Assembly: GCA_021848165.1 (NCBI GenBank)
Contig: JAJZMW010000037.1
Location: forward strand, 1 to 19,406
DNA from: Thermoplasmata archaeon
Lineage (GTDB): Archaea; Thermoplasmatota; Thermoplasmata; Lutacidiplasmatales; UBA184
Direction of reading: 5' to 3'
Length of the DNA stretch: 19,406 bases
The notes under the pieces were generated by a model. That model did no database searches and was not told the origin of the DNA. It worked only from the letters and a program-made list of their open reading frames with translations. Position numbers and translations under genes: made by a program. The stretch's first letter is position 1, and each line of letters opens with the position of its first letter. Shown here piece by piece: positions 12,543-19,406 of this stretch.

Positions 12543-14162
12543 GTGGCGAGCGCGGAGGCATCCCGGAGCTCGGCCACGCCCCTCTCCCCGTCCGCGAACC
12601 CCCCGCTCCCCGACACCGCCGGCGCGGCGAGCGCCGCCGCTCCGGCGGAGGAGGACCTCCTGGTCGTTCGGGGGCTCAAGACGTTCTTCTTCACCTACGA
12701 TGGGATCGTCCGTGCGATCGATGGAGTCTCCCTCCGGATCCGCAAGGGGGAGACGCTCGGCCTCGTCGGAGAGACCGGGTGCGGCAAGTCCGTCACGGCG
12801 TTCTCGATCACCCGACTGATCCCTGATCCGCCGGGACGGATCCTCGAAGGGGAGGTTCGCTACCGCGGCGCGAACCTCTTGTGGAACCTCGAGAAGGAAG
12901 CGCAGTACCGCGAGAACCCCAAGACGCACCGGATCAAGATCCGCCGGCGGTTCCGCGCGATCAACGCCGCGAACCAGCGGATGGCGGCGGTCCGTGGCAA
13001 CGGCATCGGGATGATCTTCCAGGAGCCGAGCCAAGCGATGAACCCGATCTTCTCGATCTCCGATCAGGTCGGGGAATCCCTCCTCCTCCACCGGGGGATC
13101 GCGATCATCGACGAGCTCCTGCACGCGACCCCGAACTCCCCCGAGGCGCTCGCCGCGATCGATCGGATCGTGGCGGCCGCCGCCGATCGGCGAACCACCG
13201 ACATGCGCGAGGCCTGTCGCGAGCTGGGGGTCGCCGCCATCACCCCGAGCGCGGGCACCCAGGCCTACTACCTCGCCCGGGCGGCCGATGGATCCACCGA
13301 TCACTTGCGCGCCGACATCCTCCGGGCGCTCGGGCGGTTGCGGCTCTCCTCATCGCAGCGGACCTACCTCGCCCACCGCCGGCGGCTCCTGGTCGCGCTG
13401 AACGAACTCCACCAGGTCTACGCCCAGGAGATGCGCGGCGGCCACGCGCTCGGGAGCGCGCGTCGCAAGCTCGAGGGGCGGATGCGACGCGAGCGCTTCG
13501 CGCACTTCTACTACGGGGTCTGGGGGGTGCGCAGCCGCATCCAAAAGACCCTCAAGGACGAGCTCTTCTGGCGCGTCGTCGCGGCGCTCGAAGGCGTGTC
13601 GATCGCGAACCCGGTCCAGGTCGCGCGCGGCTACCCGCACGAGCTCTCGGGAGGGATGCTCCAGCGCGTGATGATCGCGATGGCGCTCGCGCCGGACCCG
13701 GGGCTGCTCATCGCCGACGAACCGACGACCGCGCTCGACGTCACCGTCCAAGCCCAGATCCTCGAGCTGATGCGGGACCTCAAGTCGCGCGTCGGCTCCG
13801 CGATCCTCCTGATCACGCACGATCTCGCCGTCATCGCCGAGGTCGCGGATCGGGTGAGCGTGATGTACGCGGGTCAGGTCGTGGAGACCGGTCCGGTCCG
13901 GGAGATCTTCCGTCGCCCGCTCCATCCGTACTCGCAGGGTCTGCTCGCCTCGATCCCGCGGATGGACCAGCCGGACCGCGAGCTCTCGTCGATCCCCGGC
14001 TCGGTGCCGAACCTGATCACGCCGCCGCCGGGATGCCGGTTCCACCCGCGCTGCCCGTACGCGATGCCCGTCTGCAAGACCGCCCGTCCGCCGCTGACGG
14101 TCGAGGGGCCCGAGCACGAGGTCGCCTGCTATTTATACAAGGGACCAGTCGCCCACAACTAA
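12543..14162 (+). CDS. dppD: Peptide-type ABC transporter ATPase DppD with a large insertion
   Basis: This ATPase subunit powers the importer. Walker A is GETGCGKS (76-83, Lys82), the Q-loop is FQEPSQAMNP (Gln160), the signature is LSGGMLQ (from 368), Walker B is LIADEPTTALD (Asp392) and the switch His is 426. The C-terminal PPGCRFHPRCPYAMPVC region is specific to oligopeptide importer ATPases. At 539 residues it is about 200 longer than usual. About 155 extra residues (roughly 186-340) lie between the Q-loop and the signature, about 30 between Walker A and the Q-loop, and a 37-residue Ala/Ser/Pro leader precedes the domain. The GTG start has GGGAGGA about 7 nt upstream. TAT and TTA codons near the end form a TATA-like box ahead of dppF. 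Confidence 0.93.
   Translation: MASAEASRSSATPLSPSANPPLPDTAGAASAAAPAEEDLLVVRGLKTFFFTYDGIVRAIDGVSLRIRKGETLGLVGETGCGKSVTAFSITRLIPDPPGRILEGEVRYRGANLLWNLEKEAQYRENPKTHRIKIRRRFRAINAANQRMAAVRGNGIGMIFQEPSQAMNPIFSISDQVGESLLLHRGIAIIDELLHATPNSPEALAAIDRIVAAAADRRTTDMREACRELGVAAITPSAGTQAYYLARAADGSTDHLRADILRALGRLRLSSSQRTYLAHRRRLLVALNELHQVYAQEMRGGHALGSARRKLEGRMRRERFAHFYYGVWGVRSRIQKTLKDELFWRVVAALEGVSIANPVQVARGYPHELSGGMLQRVMIAMALAPDPGLLIADEPTTALDVTVQAQILELMRDLKSRVGSAILLITHDLAVIAEVADRVSVMYAGQVVETGPVREIFRRPLHPYSQGLLASIPRMDQPDRELSSIPGSVPNLITPPPGCRFHPRCPYAMPVCKTARPPLTVEGPEHEVACYLYKGPVAHN
14132..14138 (+). promoter_or_regulatory. Internal TATA box ahead of dppF
   Basis: TTTATAC lies within the last codons of dppD. 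Its centre is about 28 nt before the GTG at 14163, the same spacing as at rtcB and rpe. The codons used, including TAT and TTA, are rare in this GC-rich coding context, as if the box were maintained. It could give a leaderless dppF message independent of the operon promoter. Confidence 0.5.
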
Positions 14163-15395
14163 GTGGTGAACGTGCTGTCCGAGGGCCGAGCGGAGAACAC
14201 GCCGCCCGTCGTCCTCTCGGCCCGAAACGTCCGCAAGTTCTTCCCGATCCGGGGCGGATTGTTCAGCGCGCACATCGGGGACGTTCGCGCCGTCAACGGC
14301 GTGAGCTTGAACGTTCACGAGGCCGAGACGGTCGGCCTCGTCGGGGAGTCCGGGTGCGGCAAGACGACCGTCGGCCGGCTCCTCCTCCGGCTGATCGAAC
14401 CGTCGAGCGGACACGTGTACTATCGACCGAGCGCGACGGTCGAGGATCGGCTCGACCAGCTCTACCGCGAGCTCGGCGGGCAGGAGGCACCGCCCGGGAA
14501 GGCGACGACCGCGTCGCCGCGCGCGCAACAGCTCCTCAAGGAGCTCGACGAGATCGCCGACCAGTTCTCGATCTACCGCATGGGATCGACGCGGCTCCGG
14601 CAGCTGCGCGGCCGCATGCAGATCGTCTTTCAGGACCCGTTCAGCTCGCTGAGCCCGCGCATGCTCGTGCGCGACATCATCTCCGAGCCGCTCGAGATCG
14701 CGCACGAGGGAACCCGCTCCGAACGGTACGCCCGGGTCGGGGAGCTGTTGCGCCAGGTCGGACTGAACCCCGAGCACGAGTGGAGGTTCCCGCACGAGTT
14801 CTCGGGCGGGCAGCGCCAGCGGATCGGCATCGCCCGCGCCCTCGCGCTCCGCCCCGAGTTCATCGTCCTGGACGAGCCGACGAGCGCGTTGGACGTCTCG
14901 GTCCAGGCGCAGATCCTCAACATCCTCAAGAAGCTCCAGACCGAGCAGCGCCTTGCCTACCTGTTCATCTCGCACCACCTGAGCGTCGTCCGCGCGGTCA
15001 GCCACCGGGTGGTGGTGATGTACCTCGGCAAGGTCGTGGAACAGGCCCCGACGCAGCCCCTGTTCGACCGACCCCTGCACCCGTACACCCAGGCGCTGCT
15101 CAGCGCCATCCCGATCCCCGATCCCGAGCTCAAGCGCGAGCGGATCGTCCTCGCGGGGGACGTCCCGAGTCCGGCGGCCCCGCCGCCGGGGTGCCATTTC
15201 CACACGCGATGCCCCGCCGTGATGCCGATCTGCTCGAAGGTCGAGCCGATCCTCGCCGAGGTCCGCCCGGACCACTGGGTCTCCTGCCATCTGTACCCGG
15301 GCTCGACCCCCGGACGGGAGCCGGGGGGGGGCGCGGCCGCCGCGTCCGAGCCGCTGGGGACCGCGAGCTCGTCCGCGCCGCCGTCCCCGAGCTGA
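14163..15395 (+). CDS. dppF: Peptide-type ABC transporter ATPase DppF
   Basis: This is the second ATPase of the importer, 410 residues. Walker A is GESGCGKT (61-68, Lys67), the Q-loop is FQDPFSSLSP (Gln157), the signature is FSGGQRQRIGIARAL (Ser214), Walker B is VLDEPTSALD (Asp237) and the switch His is 271. The C-terminal PPGCHFHTRCP peptide-importer motif is present. The distance from Walker A to the Q-loop is 90 residues, about 45 more than normal. The extra segment covers roughly 95-140 and contains QQLLKELDEIADQF. GTG 14163 directly follows the dppD stop with no gap and no strong Shine-Dalgarno, consistent with leaderless initiation from the internal TATA box. Another GTG follows at 14166. 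The stop overlaps the next ATG by one base (TGATG). Confidence 0.93.
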   Translation: MVNVLSEGRAENTPPVVLSARNVRKFFPIRGGLFSAHIGDVRAVNGVSLNVHEAETVGLVGESGCGKTTVGRLLLRLIEPSSGHVYYRPSATVEDRLDQLYRELGGQEAPPGKATTASPRAQQLLKELDEIADQFSIYRMGSTRLRQLRGRMQIVFQDPFSSLSPRMLVRDIISEPLEIAHEGTRSERYARVGELLRQVGLNPEHEWRFPHEFSGGQRQRIGIARALALRPEFIVLDEPTSALDVSVQAQILNILKKLQTEQRLAYLFISHHLSVVRAVSHRVVVMYLGKVVEQAPTQPLFDRPLHPYTQALLSAIPIPDPELKRERIVLAGDVPSPAAPPPGCHFHTRCPAVMPICSKVEPILAEVRPDHWVSCHLYPGSTPGREPGGGAAAASEPLGTASSSAPPSPS

Positions 15396-15874
15396 TGGCG
15401 TCGGTCCTCCATCCCTCCGAGGGGAGGGACGACCGATCGGAGCTGCCGGCGCCGGAGTTCGACGCGGCGACCCGCGAAAAGATCGAGGCCGCCGCCGACG
15501 AGAAGGAGCGGGCGCGCCGGGAGCCCGGGCTCTCGTGGCACGACTGGCTCTACTTCCAGGCGTTCAAGTGGTGGCTCGTCATCGGGTTCGTGGTCGTCGA
15601 CGGGATGCTCGTGGCGCAGTGGATCGAGATCAACGCGGCCTGGGCGATCGCCCCGACGTTGATCGTCGCCGCCTACCTCGAGTTCCTCCTCTTCATGGCC
15701 CTGTGGTACCGGCCGGACCCCGAGTCCCTGCGCCGCCGGCGCCGCGCTCCCTTCCGGCCGACGTGGTACCGCCCGACGGAGGTCGGCCGCTGGACCCCGG
15801 AAGCGACGCTCCGCCAGCGATTGCCCCCCGATTCCTACGCGCCCGACGCCGTCGACCCCGAGGAGTTCCTCTGA
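15395..15874 (+). CDS. Two-helix membrane protein of unknown function linked to the dpp operon
   Basis: I do not recognise this 159-residue protein. Residues 1-50 are charged and probably helical (about 22-44 is rich in Glu, Lys, Arg and Ala). Two hydrophobic helices follow at about 58-78 and 83-105, joined by a very short turn. A basic cluster (RRRRR at 113-117) and a Trp/Tyr/Pro-rich tail (PTWYRPTEVGRW) come next. The positive cluster after helix 2 suggests that both ends face the cytoplasm. The ATG overlaps the dppF stop by one base, so its translation is probably coupled, which points to a role with the transporter. It could be an accessory or assembly subunit. No catalytic motif is visible. 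Confidence 0.72.
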   Translation: MASVLHPSEGRDDRSELPAPEFDAATREKIEAAADEKERARREPGLSWHDWLYFQAFKWWLVIGFVVVDGMLVAQWIEINAAWAIAPTLIVAAYLEFLLFMALWYRPDPESLRRRRRAPFRPTWYRPTEVGRWTPEATLRQRLPPDSYAPDAVDPEEFL

Positions 15875-15909
15875 ACGGCGGCTCGCCACCCACCCCGGTC
15901 GTGATACGA

Positions 15910-15917
15910 TATTATAC
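15910..15917 (+). promoter_or_regulatory. TATA box of rpe
   Basis: TATTATAC in the 63-nt gap before rpe is centred about 25 nt ahead of the GTG at 15938. This predicts a leaderless transcript covering rpe and the ligase gene, and it decides in favour of the GTG at 15938 as start. Confidence 0.68.
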
Positions 15918-15937
15918 GCGGCCTCCGTGAACCGTGC

Positions 15938-16630
15938 GTGGTCGCGGGCCCGTCGCGCGTTCGCCTCGCCCCGTCGCTGCTGAGCGCCGACTTCGCGGAC
16001 CTCGCGTCCGCGGTCCGCGCCGCGGAAGAGGGGGGCGCGGACGCCTTCCACCTGGACGTGATGGACGGCCATTTCGTCCCGAACATCACGTTCGGTCCCG
16101 CGCTCGTGGCCGCGGTCCGCCGACGCACGCGCCTTCCGCTCGACGTTCATCTGATGGTGGAGCACCCTCGCCCGTTCCTCGCCGCCTTCCGCGCCGCGGG
16201 GGCGGACACCCTGGTCATCCACCTCGAATGCGCCGATCCGATCCCCGAGACCCTCGCGGCGATCCGCGCGACCGGTGCGCAGAGCGGCCTCGCGATCCGC
16301 CCCGAGAGTCCGATCTCCGCGTCGTTCGGGCTCCTGCCGCAGGTCGACGAGCTCATGGTCATGGGCGTCCGACCCGGCTTCGGAGGCCAATCGTTCCTGC
16401 CCGAGGCGCTGCCGAAGCTCGCGGCCTCCCGCGCCGAGATCGACCACCGGGCGCTCCCGATCGAGCTCGCCCTGGACGGCGGGGTCACTCCCGAGGTCGC
16501 TCGCTCCGCCGCCGAACATGGGGCGACGTTCTTGGTCTGCGGGAAGTCGGTCTACGGGACGCCGGACGTCGCCGGCAACGTGCGGGCCCTGCGGGACGCG
16601 ACGGCCGGGATCCTCCATGCGGTTCGCTGA
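15938..16630 (+). CDS. rpe: Ribulose-phosphate 3-epimerase
   Basis: This enzyme interconverts ribulose 5-phosphate and xylulose 5-phosphate in the non-oxidative pentose phosphate pathway. The 230-residue TIM barrel has SLLSADFADL near the N-terminus and HLDVMDGHFVPN with His38, Asp40 and Asp43. It continues with DVHLMVEHP (His71), VMGVRPGFGGQSF, the phosphate-gripping region, and ALDGGV with Asp180. His38, Asp40, His71 and Asp180 match the metal and acid-base positions of the family. GTG 15938 is placed by the TATA box. The enzyme implies that pentoses are made through xylulose phosphate rather than only by the reverse ribulose monophosphate route. It overlaps the DNA ligase start by 14 nt. 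Confidence 0.95.
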   Translation: MVAGPSRVRLAPSLLSADFADLASAVRAAEEGGADAFHLDVMDGHFVPNITFGPALVAAVRRRTRLPLDVHLMVEHPRPFLAAFRAAGADTLVIHLECADPIPETLAAIRATGAQSGLAIRPESPISASFGLLPQVDELMVMGVRPGFGGQSFLPEALPKLAASRAEIDHRALPIELALDGGVTPEVARSAAEHGATFLVCGKSVYGTPDVAGNVRALRDATAGILHAVR

Positions 16631-18449
16631 TCTGGCCGAGGCCCTCGAGCGGATCGAGGCGACGACGAAGCGCCTCGAGATGCGCGCGATCCTCGTGAGC
16701 CTCCTCCGACCGCTTCGCGGAAGCGAGCTGTCGACGGTCGTCTATCTGGCGCAGGGGATGCTGCGACCGGAGTACGAGGGGGTCGAGCTCGGCGTCGCCG
16801 AGTCGCTCGCCCGGCGGGCGATCTCCGACGCGACGCACCGCCCGGTGGAGGCGATCGCGCGTCACGCGAAGGAGAGCGGCGACCTCGGGACCACCACCGA
16901 AGAGATGCTGCGAGGGGTCCGGCGCCTCGCGCCCCCCGCCGAGCTCTCCGTAGAAGAGGTGTACGGCCGCCTCCTCGCGCTGGCCCGGACGACCGGCGAG
17001 GGGTCGCAGGAGGCGAAGGTCCGGGAGCTCGCGGCGCTCCTCGAACGGACCGGCCCTCGGGAAGGGAAGTTCCTCGTGCGGTTCGTCGTCGGGATGCTCC
17101 GGGTCGGGGTGCGGGAGATGGGGATCCTCGACGCCCTCGCGGTCGCGTTCGCGGACGGGTCGAAGGAGGCCCGCCTGCGGATCGAGGCGGCGTTCAACCT
17201 GACGAGCGACCTCGGCGAGGTCGCCGAGCGGATGGCGGACGGAGGGGTCGCCGCGCTGGATGGGATCCGCCTGAGGGTCGGGCGTCCGATCCGCCCGATG
17301 CTGGCGGAGCGGGCCGCCGATCTCGCGGAGCTGCTCGAACGGATGGACGGGGTCTGCGCGCTGGAGTACAAGTACGACGGGCTCCGGGTCCAAGCCCACG
17401 TGCCGCCCGACGGTCCGCCGCGCCTGTTCTCCCGGCGCCTCGAAGAGATCGGGGCGCAGTTCCCCGATCTCCTCGAGGCGATCCCCCGCGCCCTGGCCCG
17501 TCGTCCGGCGATCCTGGAGGGGGAGTGCGTGCCGATCGACCCCACGACCGGGGCGATCCGCCCGTTCCAGGAGATCGGCCGACGCCGCGGGCGCAAGCAC
17601 GAGCTCGACCGATACCAGAGCGAGGTGCCGGTCGTCCTGTTCGTCTTCGACCTCTTGCTCGACGGGGAGGAGGAGACGTACCGCCGTCCGTTCCCGGAAC
17701 GGCGCGAGGCGCTCGGGAGCGTGCTCCGCCCATCGGAGAGGATCCGCCTCGCCGAAGAGACCATCGTCCGCAGCGTCGAGGAGGCGAGCGAGTACTTCGA
17801 AGCGGTCGTGGGAGAAGGGGCCGAGGGGATCGTCGCGAAGTCGCTCGCCCCCGGCAGCGCCTACCGGGCCGGGGCCCGGGGGTTCTGGTGGATCAAGTAC
17901 AAGCGGGACTACCAGACGGAGCTCGCCGACTCGATCGACGGGGTGATCGTGGGGGGATTCCACGGGCGGGGCCGCCGGGCGGGGCGGTTCGGCGCCTACC
18001 TTCTCGCGGTCTACGATCCGAGCTCGGGTCGGTTCCCGTCGTTCTGCAAGGTCGGAAGCGGCCTCGACGACGCGCTCCTCGCGGAGTTGCCGAAGCGCCT
18101 CGAGGCCGCGGCCGTCGACGCCCGGCCGGCGGCGGTCGAAACGGGCCTGGTCCCCGATCAGTGGTTCCGCCCGCAGGTCGTGCTGGAGGTACGCGGCGCC
18201 GAGCTCTCTCGGAGCCCGAACCACCGCGCCGGATACGGGTCGGTCGGCCCGGAGCTCGGCCTCGCCCTCCGCTTCCCGCGCTGCACCGGCCGGATTCGGG
18301 AGGACAAGGGTCCGACCGAGGCCACGAGCGTCGCAGAGCTCCTCCGCCTCTTCGAGCTGCAAACGTCGGTCCGGTCGAAGTCGGTCGGCCATCACGCGGT
18401 GGGAGCGCCGAAGAGTCCTCCCGCTCCGTCCGAGGACCCTCCCGCCTGA
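16617..18449 (+). CDS. lig: ATP-dependent DNA ligase
   Basis: This replicative-type ligase seals nicks in DNA. The N-terminal DNA-binding domain (about 1-220) includes LSTVVYLAQGML and FLVRFVVGMLRVGVRE. The adenylation domain has motif I as KYDG with Lys252 as the AMP-bound residue, motif III FSRRLEEIG, IIIa VPVVLFVFDLLL, motif IV EGIVAKS (from Glu403) and motif V WIKYKRDY (Lys427 and Lys429). The OB domain ends with RFPR and GRIREDKGPTEAT. The length of 610 residues is slightly above the usual 550-600 because of a Ser/Pro-rich tail of about 35 residues. ATG 16617 starts 14 nt inside rpe and gives the classical N-terminus. Co-transcription with rpe is likely, though the two functions are unrelated. 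Confidence 0.96.
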   Translation: MRFADLAEALERIEATTKRLEMRAILVSLLRPLRGSELSTVVYLAQGMLRPEYEGVELGVAESLARRAISDATHRPVEAIARHAKESGDLGTTTEEMLRGVRRLAPPAELSVEEVYGRLLALARTTGEGSQEAKVRELAALLERTGPREGKFLVRFVVGMLRVGVREMGILDALAVAFADGSKEARLRIEAAFNLTSDLGEVAERMADGGVAALDGIRLRVGRPIRPMLAERAADLAELLERMDGVCALEYKYDGLRVQAHVPPDGPPRLFSRRLEEIGAQFPDLLEAIPRALARRPAILEGECVPIDPTTGAIRPFQEIGRRRGRKHELDRYQSEVPVVLFVFDLLLDGEEETYRRPFPERREALGSVLRPSERIRLAEETIVRSVEEASEYFEAVVGEGAEGIVAKSLAPGSAYRAGARGFWWIKYKRDYQTELADSIDGVIVGGFHGRGRRAGRFGAYLLAVYDPSSGRFPSFCKVGSGLDDALLAELPKRLEAAAVDARPAAVETGLVPDQWFRPQVVLEVRGAELSRSPNHRAGYGSVGPELGLALRFPRCTGRIREDKGPTEATSVAELLRLFELQTSVRSKSVGHHAVGAPKSPPAPSEDPPA

Positions 18450-18523
18450 GGCCGCCTCCCTTCGGCCCTCACTTCCTCGCGAAGCCCCAGCGCCCCGCAG
18501 AGCCGTCGGCGCTCGGTCGCCGG

Positions 18524-18530
18524 TATAAAG
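18524..18530 (+). promoter_or_regulatory. TATA box of the solute-binding protein gene
   Basis: TATAAAG, followed by a second AT-rich stretch (TATATG), is the strongest TATA-like site in the window. It predicts a start near 18551 and a leader of about 50 nt, unlike the leaderless genes. The leader holds a 6-bp inverted repeat (CGAGTC at 18546, GACTCG at 18579). Confidence 0.72.
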
Positions 18531-18600
18531 TATATGTAGTGGGAGCGAGTCGCCTCTCCGAGCCTCGTGTTACAGCGGGACTCGAAAGAAGGTGTCGAAA

Positions 18601-19406
18601 GTGCGCGGATCAGCGTGGTATACGAAAGCGGGGATCTTCGCGGCGATCGTGGTCCTTCTGATGGTGGGCAGCGTCATGCTGATCCCGCCCTCGGGAACCG
18701 CATCGAGCGCGGCCTCCTCGGCGCCAACCCCGGCGCCGGTGAGCCCTCCCCCGGCGAGCGTCGCCCCGACGAATGCACCTGGCGCAACGAGCCCCCACCC
18801 GGGAACGCTCGATGTCTACGAGGTCGCCCCCGGCGGTGCGACTACCATGGACCCGGCGACCGCGTACGATACGGTCAGCTACGAGCCGATCCTCAACGTG
18901 TACCAGACGCTCGTGGCGTACAACGGGTCCAGCACGACGAACTTCGTGCCCGAACTCGCGACGTGCGTACCAGGAAGCGCCTCCTGTCTGGCGCTCTACG
19001 GCCAGTCGCTGATCACCACGAACCAGACCACGGGATTCCCCCAGTACTTCACCTTCGTACTGGACAGCGCGGCCCGCTTCTACGACCCGAGCACGGGCGC
19101 GAGCTGGCCGGTCTTCCCGTCGGATGTCATGTTCTCTCTCGCGCGGACGCTGAGCTTCGCCAACCTTCCCGCGACCGCGATCACGGGTGGCTGGATCCAG
19201 TCCCAGGCGCTCCTCCCGTTCGGTAACCCGAGCTGGGATGGCGGGATCCATGCGCCGTTCAACAACACTCCCTCGAACGTGCTCGGCTCGATGCTCGTCA
19301 ACGACTCGGCGTACTGCCCCGCCGCGGCGATGAGCCAAGCCAACGGATGCATCACCTTCAACGCCTGGGGTGGCGGTCAGGCCTGGCCGTTCTTCATGGA
19401 CCTCGT
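18601..19406 (+). CDS. ABC transporter substrate-binding protein, peptide class (family 5), 5' part
   Basis: The frame is open from GTG 18601 to the window edge, giving the first 268 residues. The start has an N-terminal helix (about 10-30, FAAIVVLLMVGSVMLI) serving as signal or membrane anchor. A tether of about 38 residues rich in Ala, Ser, Pro and Thr follows. The binding domain then opens with DVYEVAPGGATTMDPATAYD, the usual start of peptide-binding proteins. There is no lipobox cysteine. Two cysteine pairs (C122/C129 and C239/C250) and four N-glycosylation sequons (NGS, NQT, NNT, NDS) suggest a folded, glycosylated surface protein. AAGGTG 6 nt before GTG 18601 supports this start over GTG 18592. 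It may feed the dpp importer or one encoded downstream. Confidence 0.85.
   Translation, partial: MRGSAWYTKAGIFAAIVVLLMVGSVMLIPPSGTASSAASSAPTPAPVSPPPASVAPTNAPGATSPHPGTLDVYEVAPGGATTMDPATAYDTVSYEPILNVYQTLVAYNGSSTTNFVPELATCVPGSASCLALYGQSLITTNQTTGFPQYFTFVLDSAARFYDPSTGASWPVFPSDVMFSLARTLSFANLPATAITGGWIQSQALLPFGNPSWDGGIHAPFNNTPSNVLGSMLVNDSAYCPAAAMSQANGCITFNAWGGGQAWPFFMDL

Noticed and set aside
12881..15874. A 997-codon plus-strand open frame across dppD and dppF
   Set aside because: It is out of frame with both ATPases and low in complexity. Only its end from 15395 is a gene.
16485..18395. A 636-codon minus-strand open frame opposite the DNA ligase
   Set aside because: The composition is an Arg/Glu/Asp/Leu shadow, with no motif, promoter or ribosome-binding site.
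18450..18520. Transcription terminator after the ligase gene
   Set aside because: There is some pyrimidine enrichment (CCCTTCGGCC, CTTCCTC) but no clear T-run or stem, so I do not call a terminator.
18610..19338. Minus-strand open frames opposite the binding-protein gene
   Set aside because: The plus-strand frame has a signal helix, tether and family motif, while the minus-strand frames are Arg-rich or lack a start context.
1..19406. Mobile elements, phage genes, CRISPR repeats, defence systems
   Set aside because: I found no transposase, integrase, terminal repeats, spaced direct repeats or known defence domains on either strand.

Overview
The window is about 19.4 kb of very GC-rich archaeal DNA. 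The archaeal assignment rests on the gene set: DNA primase large subunit with its four Fe-S cysteines, exosome subunit Csl4, a Fap7/AK6-type kinase, a METTL5-type rRNA methyltransferase, an ATP-dependent DNA ligase, and a tRNA-Leu(UAA) with an intron at position 37/38. It also rests on TATA boxes placed about 26 nt before start codons, as in leaderless archaeal transcripts. A high-GC euryarchaeote, perhaps a member of Thermoplasmatota, is my best guess, but the lineage is inference. I see no IS element, phage gene or CRISPR array.

Layout: (1) 1-1465, end of a PycB/OadA-type carboxyltransferase and its separate biotin carrier. (2) 1462-1803 on the minus strand, a small two-helix zinc-ribbon membrane protein whose stop codon shares a CTAG with the biotin carrier. 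(3) 1915-5937 on the plus strand, rtcB, a site-2 (M50) protease with a PDZ domain, and priL. (4) 9982 down to 5858 on the minus strand, a tight co-oriented series: PRC-barrel protein, tRNA-Leu(UAA), METTL5-like methyltransferase, Csl4, GlyA-like enzyme, AK6 kinase and CDP-alcohol phosphatidyltransferase. Most junctions overlap or are a few bases apart, and the tRNA has no visible promoter of its own. (5) 10154-15874 on the plus strand, a peptide-type ABC transporter (dppB, dppC, dppD, dppF) followed by a two-helix membrane protein that overlaps dppF by one base. (6) 15938-18449, rpe and an ATP-dependent DNA ligase, overlapping by 14 nt. (7) 18601 to the window end, an extracytoplasmic solute-binding protein of the peptide class, cut off by the window edge.

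How the genes fit together: several products handle RNA. RtcB ligates tRNA exons after intron removal, the tRNA-Leu here needs that step, Csl4 belongs to the exosome, and METTL5 and Fap7/AK6 homologues act on small-subunit rRNA in other organisms. The transporter block and the final binding protein form a surface peptide-uptake module with paired extracytoplasmic cysteines. Its two ATPases carry unusual insertions.

Most of the window is housekeeping. The parts most worth a second look are the tRNA-Leu embedded in a coding series, the apparent concentration of rare TTA codons in dppB-dppD, the internal TATA box at the end of dppD placed to give a leaderless dppF, and the roughly 150-residue insertion in DppD. 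No gap between genes exceeds about 175 nt.
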